NCBI GenBank assembly: GCA_001800185.1
Contig: MGUX01000116.1
Span: forward strand, 1 to 14,116
Source: Elusimicrobia bacterium RIFCSPLOWO2_12_FULL_59_9
GTDB taxonomy: Bacteria > Elusimicrobiota > Elusimicrobia > O2-12-FULL-59-9
Direction: 5' to 3'
Length of the DNA: 14,116 bases
A program made the position numbers and the translations under genes. Positions within the stretch are counted from its first letter, which is position 1, and every line of letters starts with the position of its first letter. The notes beneath the pieces are model-generated. The model worked only from the letters and a program-made list of their open reading frames with translations. It did no database searches and was not told where the DNA came from. Shown here one piece after another: positions 1 through 7,218 of the stretch.

Positions 1-1504
1 GAATATTGACGCGGTTGTCGCCGTTCGCGTTCAAATCGCGCATGAGATGCGCCATCATGTTGCAGGTGGATCCCCAACCGACCAAAGTGAGTTGCGCTTC
101 CGGCGGCCCCTCAATGCCCGGCGCCTTTAGGTCCCGGGCGGCAAATTCCATTTTGCGCATTCGTTTATTCATCATGCGAATTCTCATCGCCGGGTCCGTG
201 GCCACATCGGAGATTAAATGTCCCTTTTCATCATGCTCATCGGATATCCCTGTATGGATCAATCCTTCCTGGCCCGGAATGGCGCGAGGGGACACACCCG
301 TATCGGTATCGACATAGCGTCTGAAATCGCCGTCGGCGCCGGGCCGCGCCCATACGCCGCGTTCAATGGCGACATCCAAATTGAGGCGGCCCGCCTCCAC
401 GGTTTCCGCATGCTCCGACAAAAGCAGATCCGACATCAATATCACCGGGCATTGGTATTTTTCCGCCAAATTAAAGGCCTCGACGGTGGCTTCAAATGCT
501 TCCGGAATCGTCGTTGGCGCCAATATGATTTTGGGGAAATCCCCCTGTGAAGCGCCCAAGGCTTGAAAGAGGTCGGCCTGCTCCGTCTTGGTAGGCAGGC
601 CTGTCGAAGGTCCCCCGCGCTGCACCAAGCCGATAACAACCGGAATCTCCGCCATTCCCGCCAGCCCGATCGCTTCCGTCATCAAAGCAAAACCTCCTCC
701 TGAGGTGGCGGTCATCGCGCGAATTCCGGCAAAGGCGGCGCCCAAAGCCATGTTGACGGCCGCAATCTCATCTTCCGCCTGTTTAAACACCACGCCATAG
801 CGGGCAGCTCGAGGCGAAAGCCAATGCATTATGGAGGAGGCGGGGGTCATTGGATAGGCGGAATAGAACTTGCAGCCGGCGGCCAGGAGTCCCAATGCGA
901 TGGCTTCGTTGCCGGTCATCACCATCTTCGGTTCCTTGAGGGTGGGAAGTTGAATTCCGAAAGAGGGAAAATTTTTGCGGGCGTAGTCGTAGCCGGCGCG
1001 GGCCGCCTCCACATTCTCGTTGACGATCTCCTTTCCTTTCTTTTGAAATCTGTCGCGGAGTAAATCGCCCACGATCCTAAATTCCATCCCCACGATCTCC
1101 GCCGCCGCTCCCAAAGCCACCGTATTTTGCAGCAGCGGTTTGGAGGCCATTTTGGAGACAGGCAGGCCCAAGGACCGGCTTCCGGCAGGAAGTTTTGCGG
1201 GGTCGAGCCTCAAACGGTCGGAGTTAAAAAGCACACCCTTGACCGCGGTTTTGGCTTCACGCTCGATCGTATCCTGATTTAAGGCGATGAGAATGTCGCA
1301 CTGATCGGTCTGCGTGTAGACCTTGCGGGGAGCAAAATGCGCCTGCCATAGGACATGCCCGCCACGGATCACCGACTGGTAAGAGTTATACGCAAAACCA
1401 TGCAGGCCCAAACGGGCGCAAATCTGAAAGAAAGTATTGCCTACGGATGCGATTCCATCGCCCGCGGCTCCCCCAACCCAAAGTTTAAACTCATCCTGTT
1501 TCAC
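1..1504 (-). CDS. korA: 2-oxoacid:ferredoxin oxidoreductase, alpha subunit (gamma-alpha fused type), 3' end missing
   Basis: Catalyses, with a thiamine-diphosphate beta subunit, the ferredoxin-linked CoA-dependent oxidation of a 2-oxoacid (2-oxoglutarate likely) or the reverse reductive carboxylation, in the cytoplasm. I translated the minus strand: 501 codons are open to base 1. The N-terminal part (about residues 1-190) is the gamma-type domain (WVGGAAGDGIAS near the start, then SYQSVIRGGH). It is followed by the alpha/pyrimidine-binding domain with YPMTPASSI, RGGPSTGLPTKTEQADL and GQEGLIHTGISDEHDEKGH, which are typical of KorA. Family members of this fused type are usually about 560-620 residues, so roughly 60-120 C-terminal residues, and presumably korB, lie outside the window. 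The start is GTG at 1504, preceded by a strong GAGGAGG ribosome binding site (about 1511-1517). A 180-bp gap and a promoter separate it from queF. Substrate specificity is inferred; pyruvate or another 2-oxoacid is possible. Confidence 0.93.
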   Translation of the reverse strand, partial: MKQDEFKLWVGGAAGDGIASVGNTFFQICARLGLHGFAYNSYQSVIRGGHVLWQAHFAPRKVYTQTDQCDILIALNQDTIEREAKTAVKGVLFNSDRLRLDPAKLPAGSRSLGLPVSKMASKPLLQNTVALGAAAEIVGMEFRIVGDLLRDRFQKKGKEIVNENVEAARAGYDYARKNFPSFGIQLPTLKEPKMVMTGNEAIALGLLAAGCKFYSAYPMTPASSIMHWLSPRAARYGVVFKQAEDEIAAVNMALGAAFAGIRAMTATSGGGFALMTEAIGLAGMAEIPVVIGLVQRGGPSTGLPTKTEQADLFQALGASQGDFPKIILAPTTIPEAFEATVEAFNLAEKYQCPVILMSDLLLSEHAETVEAGRLNLDVAIERGVWARPGADGDFRRYVDTDTGVSPRAIPGQEGLIHTGISDEHDEKGHLISDVATDPAMRIRMMNKRMRKMEFAARDLKAPGIEGPPEAQLTLVGWGSTCNMMAHLMRDLNANGDNRVNI

Positions 1505-1626
1505 CAAAACCCTCCTCAATTATCAATATCCCCATTCCGCCTTCCTCAGGCAAAGGCAAATGAGGCCTTTCTTTCCAAGAGATGATCCGAAAGGACGATT
1601 CAGGACATCGGTCGCATGCCTATATA

Positions 1627-1655
1627 TATCTATCATAAGTCGCCCAAAACGTCAA
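1627..1655 (-). promoter_or_regulatory. Candidate sigma70-type promoter for korA
   Basis: Read on the minus strand, TTGACG (1650-1655) matches the -35 consensus at 5 of 6 positions. A 17-bp spacer leads to an AT-rich block with TAGATA (1627-1632) in a TATATATA run. The -10 match is poor, so its exact register is uncertain. It would give a leader of about 115 nt, in which a short CCTCA/TGAGG inverted repeat can be seen but no recognisable riboswitch. Confidence 0.4.
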
Positions 1656-1684
1656 GACTGGAATAATTTGAATTTTATACGAAA

Positions 1685-2092
1685 TCACCGCGCCGGAGGC
1701 CTGCGCAAAGAGCGTCGTGGATAGCGCGCAGTCACGATAGAGCGCATCCCGCCCCGCAAATTAAATTCGCCTTTGATTTCCGCCCAAATGGGTCTGACCG
1801 TTCGGACAATATCATCCAATATCCGATTGACCGCATTTTCATAAAAAATACCAATGTCGCGGTAAGCCAATTGGTAATATTTCAACGACTTGAGCTCCAG
1901 ACATAATTTGTCAGGCAAGTAGCGGACGGTTATGGTTCCGAAATCGGGGAGTCCCGTCTTTGGACAGACCGAAGTAAACTCGGGCCAGATTATTTGGATT
2001 TCATAGCCCCGATATAGATTGGGCCAGGTTTCTATTATCGGAAGCGGAACTTCCGTTCCGGACTTGGCATGCGCTTTGGTATATCCGCTCAT
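1685..2092 (-). CDS. queF: NADPH-dependent preQ0 reductase (7-cyano-7-deazaguanine reductase), type I
   Basis: Reduces the nitrile of preQ0 to the amine preQ1, the last free-base step of queuosine (tRNA wobble base) synthesis. The 135-residue cytoplasmic protein has the family signature FTSVCPKTGLPDFGTI, with the thioimide-forming cysteine at residue 43 and the proton-donor aspartate at 50. ELKSLKYYQLAYRD (66-79) is the NADPH/QueF motif, and FYENAVNRILDD follows. In the Bacillus subtilis enzyme the pair before this run is His-Glu; here it is Tyr84-Glu85. The start is the ATG at 2092, because GGAGG (2098-2102) sits just upstream inside the preceding gene and homology begins there; the open frame extends further upstream, but that part is out-of-frame ATPase sequence. 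The ATG shares one base with the upstream stop (TGATG), so translation is probably coupled. No other queuosine genes are in view. Confidence 0.93.
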   Translation of the reverse strand: MSGYTKAHAKSGTEVPLPIIETWPNLYRGYEIQIIWPEFTSVCPKTGLPDFGTITVRYLPDKLCLELKSLKYYQLAYRDIGIFYENAVNRILDDIVRTVRPIWAEIKGEFNLRGGMRSIVTARYPRRSLRRPPAR

Positions 2093-3975
2093 CAAAACCT
2101 CCGTAATCTCGTTGAATTCAAGACGACCGCCAGCGAGCCGACGCTCATGACGCTCATAATCCAGCCCGCAGTCCAAAGCGAATCGAAATAAGGATAAAGC
2201 GCGCCGGTGGCCGGAACCAGCAAAGCAGCCTGGACGATGAAACCCAGCGCTAGATTTTGCCGCACGATCCTCTGTATCCTTCGGCAAAGGCGCACGGCGT
2301 CAAAGACCGCTCGGATGTCGTTCCTTGAAACCACAATGTCGGCCGCCTCGAGCGCCAACTTTGAATCGAATTTACCGGCGATGCCCACGTCGGCGTGGGA
2401 GAGCGCCGGCGCATCCTCCGGTTTGGCGCCGACGAAGGCGACTCGTCTGCCAAGCCGGTGAAAACGCTGGATGATTCTCACTTTATCTTCCGGCAAAACT
2501 TCGGCAAAAAAATCGGAAATGCCGAAGCGACGGGCCATGCGCTCCGCAGATGGCAGAGGGACATCGCTCAATAGGACCGGCTCCATCCCCCAAGATTTCA
2601 AGTCATCAAACGCTCTTTGGTCGCCTAGGAGCGCCGGCCCCAGCAAAAGAACATCCAAACGGCCCGCCGAATCGAGAACTCGAAAATCCCTAATTTTTAT
2701 GCCGCGGATTCCCGCGGCCCGCCGACCGAACCAATGGGCCGCCGGAGCGGCCAGCGCCAAAGTGACCGGGCATCCGGCGGCAAAAACAGACAAACCGACC
2801 AACAAAGGCGTGCAAGGCGGCAAATTTGCCGGCTCAAAAAACCAGAAACCCAATGCGGCAAACGCCAAGAACACGACTAGCGCAAACCAAACCGCCGCCC
2901 AAGTCTCAGCCGGCCCGCGCTGGGCCGCTTTGTTCTCGATGTGCCGGCAAATCCCTGCGACAATCCTGGAGAGCTTCATGTCGCAGCCGACGCGTTCGGC
3001 CTGAATCTTCAAACAGCCTTCCTTATTTAGGGAACCCGCCAAGACTCTGTCGCCAAGCCCTTTCGGAACAGATTTATATTCTCCAGTCAGGACCGATTCT
3101 TCTATTGAAGAATTGCCTCCCTGCACGATGCCGTCCACCGGTGCGATTTCGCCGGGACGCAGTTCCACAATGTCGCCCGGCCGCATCTCGTAGGTCGCAA
3201 GCAGCACGCAGCACTTCTCCAAACCTTGCGCCGGCTCTTTAGTGCCCAGGGATTCGACCATCGGCATCCGCACGCGCCCCGTTCGCGGGATCAAATTTTC
3301 CAGCCGCCGCACCGCCTCCAAGCTTTCCGAATCCATGCTCAACTCCAAGCTGCGCCCCAATGTCGCCAATACGATTAGCGCCACCACCACATCCAGGCCA
3401 TGATACGAGGCGAAGCCGGGCAGAAATCCAGCGGGCACAAAAATGACCACAAGACTCCAAATGTAAGCCGCCCAAGCCGAAAAACTGACGCACGCATCCA
3501 CGCTGAGATGGCGGCCGGACAAGCCTCGCCAGAATCCTCGATAAAAAGGCATTCCACCCCATAAGTGCACCATCGTCGCGAAAAGAACCTGAGTGTAGAT
3601 GGAAAGATTAAAGCGGTCTCCCAGCAAAACGACCGAACCTAGGCACAGGCAGAGCCAAAAACGGTTCCAAAGACGTCTGGACTCCTGATCAAGCCATGGC
3701 CCGCCTTCGCGGGTTTCTTCCGCCACCTTATACCCAAGGCGTTCCACTCGATGATAAATGTTTTCCAAAAGCAGTTTTTGCGGGTCAAAATGGACCTCGG
3801 CAGTTTCCTCCGTGAAATCTACGGAAACGCGGTGGACGCCGTCCTCACGGCTGAGAACCGATTCCAGTTTGGCGGCGCAAGCGTGGCAATGCAAACCCGC
3901 GATCTGAAAAACGGCCTCTTGAAGGCCTCCGGGACCTCCGGTTCTCGACGCCTTTCTGCCGGTGACGCTGGGCAC
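2092..3975 (-). CDS. P1B-type heavy-metal ATPase-like protein, catalytically dead (no DKTGT, no N-domain)
   Basis: A 627-residue membrane protein built like CopA/ZntA but shortened; typical members have about 700-830 residues. In order: an N-terminal heavy-metal-associated domain (about 20-85) with GLHCHAC, metal-binding Cys30 and Cys33; several membrane segments (about 105-205); an actuator domain with an intact TGE (297-299); two membrane segments, the second with Cys402-Pro403-Val404 in place of the usual CPC; a remnant P-domain; and two C-terminal membrane segments. The phosphorylation motif DKTGT is replaced by GPALL (446-450). Only about 24 residues separate it from LLSD, the TGD-loop position, so the nucleotide-binding N-domain is gone. 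The Mg-binding GDGxxD reads GAKPED (516-521). The frame is continuous and homology persists on both sides, so it is not a frameshift. GTG start directly after the previous TAA, with GGAGGAG at 3982-3988. ATP-driven transport is very unlikely; a metal-binding, sensing or scaffold role is inference. Confidence 0.85.
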   Translation of the reverse strand: MPSVTGRKASRTGGPGGLQEAVFQIAGLHCHACAAKLESVLSREDGVHRVSVDFTEETAEVHFDPQKLLLENIYHRVERLGYKVAEETREGGPWLDQESRRLWNRFWLCLCLGSVVLLGDRFNLSIYTQVLFATMVHLWGGMPFYRGFWRGLSGRHLSVDACVSFSAWAAYIWSLVVIFVPAGFLPGFASYHGLDVVVALIVLATLGRSLELSMDSESLEAVRRLENLIPRTGRVRMPMVESLGTKEPAQGLEKCCVLLATYEMRPGDIVELRPGEIAPVDGIVQGGNSSIEESVLTGEYKSVPKGLGDRVLAGSLNKEGCLKIQAERVGCDMKLSRIVAGICRHIENKAAQRGPAETWAAVWFALVVFLAFAALGFWFFEPANLPPCTPLLVGLSVFAAGCPVTLALAAPAAHWFGRRAAGIRGIKIRDFRVLDSAGRLDVLLLGPALLGDQRAFDDLKSWGMEPVLLSDVPLPSAERMARRFGISDFFAEVLPEDKVRIIQRFHRLGRRVAFVGAKPEDAPALSHADVGIAGKFDSKLALEAADIVVSRNDIRAVFDAVRLCRRIQRIVRQNLALGFIVQAALLVPATGALYPYFDSLWTAGWIMSVMSVGSLAVVLNSTRLRRF

Positions 3976-4824
3976 TTAACGCTCCTCCGCAGCGCCGTTG
4001 GGACCCCCGAGCGAGTGAAAAGTGCTGTGCCAGCCATATTCCAAGTCGCTCAGGTTCCTCCACTTTCCGGCAAAACCGTCTTGCAGCGCCTGAGGAAGCG
4101 GCTGCCCCCGGCGCAGCTCTTTAAGAAAAATAGAGAAGGAAAACCGTCCCCCGGTTTCCACCATAAACGACACCACGCTGCCCACCTGAGCGTACCAGGT
4201 ATTGACGGTTCTTTCTTTCTCGGAAGCGGGAATGAGAATCACCATGTCTTGAAACGGAATGACGTTTTGATAGGCGGCTTTGACCGCTCCGCGCCAGGCG
4301 CGAAGAACTTCCGGGGAGTTTTCCGCCTGAATCTCCTCATATACGGCCAAACCTTCGTTGACCCATCGAAGTTCGCCGGAGGCCCCCCCCATATACTCAT
4401 GAAAAATTAGGTGAGTGATTTCGTGCGCCAAAACGCCCCGGAGATGGTCTCCGTCATAAGTAAAAATCGCGTTGCCCATGGAAAGACCTCTGGACCATTC
4501 CGGTTGGCGGGTTTTCTTCAAATATTCTTCGCGGCTGGCGTAGAGAATGATGGGATAAAGTCCCGCAGGCTTAAAAGAATATAGACCCGTATCTTGCATG
4601 ATGCGGTTGTAAAAACCCTCAACGAGTTCAGTCACCGCTTTTATTCGTTCCAAATCATATCCTTTTACGATAAAGTGCAAACCCTGCTGCTCATGGCCTC
4701 CGGCATCCAATTCCGGGTACTGATAACTAGTGATAACGCCGGAGGATTGCGACAGGTCTTCCTGAGTCAACGGCACGCAGCCGGCCAGAAACAGGCATCC
4801 CGCCAACGCCAAGGCATTTTTCAT
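3976..4824 (-). CDS. Peptidase MA-like gluzincin metallopeptidase, lipoprotein
   Basis: Probable zinc metalloprotease anchored in an envelope membrane. The 282-residue product has a lipoprotein signal with lipobox LAGC (Cys16). The catalytic motif is HEITH (134-138), where the two histidines bind zinc and Glu135 is the base. RWVNEGLAVYEE follows, with Glu157 as third ligand, 18 residues after the second His. This HExxH...NEGLA arrangement is that of the peptidase MA / M1-like gluzincins. The C-terminal third (WYAQVGSVVSFMVETGG) resembles the helix that follows in this family. Starts at ATG 4824; the ribosome binding site is weak (GGAAG). It is first in a unit with the ATPase-like gene and queF; its last codons carry the ATPase-like gene's ribosome binding site. 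It faces a divergent gene of the same family at 4892. The substrate is unknown. Confidence 0.85.
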   Translation of the reverse strand: MKNALALAGCLFLAGCVPLTQEDLSQSSGVITSYQYPELDAGGHEQQGLHFIVKGYDLERIKAVTELVEGFYNRIMQDTGLYSFKPAGLYPIILYASREEYLKKTRQPEWSRGLSMGNAIFTYDGDHLRGVLAHEITHLIFHEYMGGASGELRWVNEGLAVYEEIQAENSPEVLRAWRGAVKAAYQNVIPFQDMVILIPASEKERTVNTWYAQVGSVVSFMVETGGRFSFSIFLKELRRGQPLPQALQDGFAGKWRNLSDLEYGWHSTFHSLGGPNGAAEER

Positions 4825-4874
4825 TCTTTGCTTCCAAGCTCCGAGCGTCCATCCGCAACGAGACGAATTTTATT

Positions 4875-4880
4875 ATTATA
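4875..4880 (-). promoter_or_regulatory. -10 box (TATAAT) for the lipoprotein peptidase operon
   Basis: On the minus strand the 67-bp divergent gap contains a perfect TATAAT. It would start a transcript near 4868 with a leader of about 44 nt before ATG 4824. I see no good -35. It shares two bases with the opposing -10 box at 4879-4884. Confidence 0.5.
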
Positions 4881-4884
4881 CAAT
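4879..4884 (+). promoter_or_regulatory. -10 box (TACAAT) for the rightward peptidase gene, probably leaderless
   Basis: TACAAT matches TATAAT at 5 of 6 positions and ends 7 nt before ATG 4892, so transcription would begin at or next to the start codon. No ribosome binding site precedes this ATG (the bases are AACCATC), which fits a leaderless mRNA. An alternative -10, TATTAT at 4871-4876, would give a leader of about 9 nt. Confidence 0.4.
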
Positions 4885-4891
4885 AACCATC

Positions 4892-5830
4892 ATGTTCGAC
4901 CGACTATCCGGCGGGCATTTCAAGTTTGCTCCTGTGGTCAAAGCTGCGCTGTGCGCGCTTGGCGTCGCGCTGCCCAATGCGGCATGGGCCGGGGAAGTTG
5001 CTCAGATCCCCGAGAGCTCCTGGCGGCTCAAAAAAACGCCGCATTTTGACATCCGCTACCAAGCGAAATGGTCGCCTCCCGGCATCCAGCTGACCCTGGA
5101 AAAACTTCACAGGCTTCTGCGAAGCGACTTGGGGACGCTGGCCGATTGGCTGAAGAATGAGCCGATTCTAATTTACATCTACAAAGACCGCCCGAGCTAC
5201 TTAAACGGACGGTTTACCCCCCCCGATTGGTCCGAGGGCGTGGCCGTTTACGCAGAAAAAACGGTGGCGGTTTATGACCAGAAAGAGGCGTTCAAGCTCC
5301 ATCGCATTATCGCCCACGAGACGACGCATCTTCTATTCGAAGGCTATTTCTCCGGCAAAGGGCGCAATCTACCGCGCTGGCTCAACGAGGGGCTGGCCAT
5401 GCTGATGGAAGACGGCGCCGGCTCAAATCCGCAAAATTATTCCTGGACGCAGGCCATGGACGCCATGACCAAAGACCAAATCATCCCGGCGGAGAAATTC
5501 TTTACCGAAGACTTAAATATCGAGAGCTCCGCGGAAATCGTAAACGACTGGTACCTTCAGGCCTTTTCCATGGTGCATTTTCTCTTGAAAAAGCACTCGC
5601 GCCTCCAGTTTCAAAATTTCTGCAGCCGGCTTCGCGACGGCATCACGTTGCAGGAAGCGCTTTGGAAAACTTACAAAATTTCGAGCTTAAAAAAACTGGA
5701 AGAGAAATGGCGCGGAACGCTCAAAAATGCCGGCGGGGCTTCGGCGCGACAATCCTACAAGCGTCTTATTGAAAGCGTTCATCATCGGTCGCGGGGCAAA
5801 GCGGAATTTTCCCCACTGCAGCGCCGTTAG
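4892..5830 (+). CDS. Peptidase MA-like gluzincin metallopeptidase, secreted/periplasmic
   Basis: Probable exported zinc metalloprotease of 312 residues. The N-terminus is a Sec-type signal: a positively charged start, a hydrophobic stretch at about 13-30, and a likely cut after AWA (31-33). The catalytic motif is HETTH (142-146), followed by RWLNEGLAMLMED with Glu166 as third zinc ligand. This is the same architecture as the divergent lipoprotein peptidase at 3976-4824, including the YxxFSMVHFLL-type segment after the active site, so the two are probably distant paralogues. This one lacks a lipobox and would be soluble or released. The start is ATG 4892 because the signal peptide begins there; no Shine-Dalgarno is present. 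Its stop lies 4 bp from the stop of the convergent solute-binding protein gene. Substrate unknown. Confidence 0.85.
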   Translation: MFDRLSGGHFKFAPVVKAALCALGVALPNAAWAGEVAQIPESSWRLKKTPHFDIRYQAKWSPPGIQLTLEKLHRLLRSDLGTLADWLKNEPILIYIYKDRPSYLNGRFTPPDWSEGVAVYAEKTVAVYDQKEAFKLHRIIAHETTHLLFEGYFSGKGRNLPRWLNEGLAMLMEDGAGSNPQNYSWTQAMDAMTKDQIIPAEKFFTEDLNIESSAEIVNDWYLQAFSMVHFLLKKHSRLQFQNFCSRLRDGITLQEALWKTYKISSLKKLEEKWRGTLKNAGGASARQSYKRLIESVHHRSRGKAEFSPLQRR

Positions 5831-5834
5831 TTTT

Positions 5835-7133
5835 TCACTCCAGCAGCGGCTGCATCCTGCGCCGCATGTCCGTGAGGGCTTGGTCCGGCGTCTTGGACTG
5901 GGAAAGCACCTTCGAGATTTCCTCCTGCAAAACCGCCGATACTTGAGTGTACCGCGGGCTTTTGGGCCGCGCGGTCGCGCGGCTAAAAACGCCTCCGAGG
6001 GCCGCCAGATGAGGATAGCTCCGCAAAAGCTCGGCATCTTCATACAGCGCAGAGCGTGTCGGCATATAACCCACCTTCTCAAAAAGCATTTTTTGAACCT
6101 TGGCGGAGGTCAGCCGAGCGATCAATTCATAGGCCTCAGCCGGATGTTTGGAAAATCGATTGACGGACAAAAACCATCCCCCCAATGAGCTGACGCTGGC
6201 TTGCCCCTCAAAATGCGGCAAGGGGGCGATGCCGTATTTGTCGCGAATCGGCGAGCCAGGCCTGGAAAAAAGGGAAATCGCATAAGGCCAATTTCGAAGA
6301 AAAATGGCATGGCCGTTCTGAAACACCTCCCGCGACGACTCCTCGTCTGCCTCTAAGACAAGCATGGGGCTGATCTGGTGCTGATAGATCAGCGCCTGCA
6401 TGAAGTCCAAGGCTTTCAATGCTCGCGGCCTGGGCTCCAAGCCCCAGCGGCCTTGGTCGTCCAAAATCCGCACTCCGTTTGAACCCAAAAACTCAACGGC
6501 ATTGCACACCAACCCCTCGTATTGTTTTCCCTGCCAAATAAAGCCGCTCAATCCCGGCTCGTTCTCTCTTAAAAGAATGGCTTTGGAAGCCTCGGTCATC
6601 TGACCCCAGGTCTTGGGGACAGGACGGCCATGCTTTTCCAAGAGGTCCTTGCGGTAATACAGCAGCCCGGCGTCCGCATACCAAGGAACCGCTGAAATCC
6701 GACCCTTATATGTGGCCGCTTCAATAGTGCCTATTAGAAAATCGTTGCGGTCATCTTGATGGAAATAATCGGATAAATCCAAAGTCCAGCCTTTGTCCGC
6801 GAATTCCGAGATCCAAACGACGTCTTGGGCAAAGACGTCGAACCCATCGCTTTTCGAACCAAACCCGGCGGCATAAAGCCGATACTGCTCCCCGCCATCC
6901 CACGGGACAAGCTCGCTCTTGACGGTGACATGGGGGAATTCCCTGGTAAAGTCCTCCAGCAGGTCCGACAAACCATGCTCGAAACCGCGCAGTTGGCTGT
7001 GGCGGATGGTAAGTTCAATGTTTTTTTTGGAAGCCGACGCCGTGTCGGATTTAGGGGCGGAACAACCGGTCAAAAAAGCCCATACGCACAAGGGGGGAAG
7101 AAAAATGGACGGGACCGCGCCGAGTCCTTTCAC
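5835..7133 (-). CDS. ABC transporter extracellular solute-binding lipoprotein, family 1 (sugar-type)
   Basis: Captures a solute, probably a sugar or oligosaccharide, outside the cytoplasmic membrane and hands it to an ABC permease. The 432-residue protein has a lipoprotein signal with lipobox LTGC (Cys24). A type-1 binding-protein fold follows: a LEDFTREFPHVTVK-type first strand/helix, FDVFAQDVVWISEFADKGW, VPWYADAGLLYYRKDLLEKHG, PKTWGQM, NGHAIFLRNWPYAI, and the late PLPHFEGQASVSSLGGW and NRFSKHPAEAYELI segments. These are typical of maltose/trehalose-type binding proteins. Length is normal for the family. The GTG start at 7133 gives a complete lipoprotein signal; no ribosome binding site is seen and a -10 box lies 6 nt away. 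No permease or ATPase genes occur within the window, so its transporter is encoded elsewhere or it is an orphan. The ligand cannot be told from sequence alone. Confidence 0.9.
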   Translation of the reverse strand: MKGLGAVPSIFLPPLCVWAFLTGCSAPKSDTASASKKNIELTIRHSQLRGFEHGLSDLLEDFTREFPHVTVKSELVPWDGGEQYRLYAAGFGSKSDGFDVFAQDVVWISEFADKGWTLDLSDYFHQDDRNDFLIGTIEAATYKGRISAVPWYADAGLLYYRKDLLEKHGRPVPKTWGQMTEASKAILLRENEPGLSGFIWQGKQYEGLVCNAVEFLGSNGVRILDDQGRWGLEPRPRALKALDFMQALIYQHQISPMLVLEADEESSREVFQNGHAIFLRNWPYAISLFSRPGSPIRDKYGIAPLPHFEGQASVSSLGGWFLSVNRFSKHPAEAYELIARLTSAKVQKMLFEKVGYMPTRSALYEDAELLRSYPHLAALGGVFSRATARPKSPRYTQVSAVLQEEISKVLSQSKTPDQALTDMRRRMQPLLE

Positions 7134-7139
7134 GCAGGT

Positions 7140-7145
7140 ATTATA
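7140..7145 (-). promoter_or_regulatory. -10 box (TATAAT) for the solute-binding protein gene, probably leaderless
   Basis: A perfect TATAAT is separated by only 6 nt (ACCTGC) from the GTG start, so the predicted transcription start coincides with the start codon. There is no room for a ribosome binding site and no clear -35 element. Confidence 0.5.
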
Positions 7146-7218
7146 GTATTTTCCTTGCGTGGCCCACGGAGCGGCCTAAAGCCCTTTTATGCTGCCCTAC
7201 TGTCGGCAAAAGCGGGGC

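Noticed and set aside
6..1063. Several rightward open frames (6-317, 218-550, 588-800, 824-1063)
   Set aside because: They lie opposite the korA frame, which is open over 501 codons and matches KorA motifs throughout; they show no recognisable domains.
1621..1632. TATATATATC tract as a short tandem repeat
   Set aside because: Only a few TA units within an AT-rich promoter; not a meaningful repeat.
2093..2287. Longer queF frame starting upstream at 2287
   Set aside because: The extra 65 residues are the out-of-frame 3' part of the ATPase-like gene; the ribosome binding site and homology place the start at 2092.
2630..2670. Frameshift or sequencing error as the cause of the missing DKTGT motif
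   Set aside because: Flanking homology is in one frame before and after, and the region reads smoothly as LDSAGRLDVLLLGPALLG, aligned base for base with the usual motif; no other frame supplies DKTGT.
2471..4410. Rightward open frames of 177 and 219 codons (2471-3004, 3751-4410)
   Set aside because: Antisense shadows of the ATPase-like and peptidase genes; low-complexity compositions and no family match.
5815..5860. Intrinsic terminator at the convergent junction (TGCAGC...GCTGCA with TTTTT between)
   Set aside because: The T-run is inside the loop, not after the stem, and the stem is only 6 bp with mismatches inward.
7134..7218. Terminator between the unknown membrane protein and the solute-binding gene
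   Set aside because: No stable stem followed by T residues could be found in these 85 bases.
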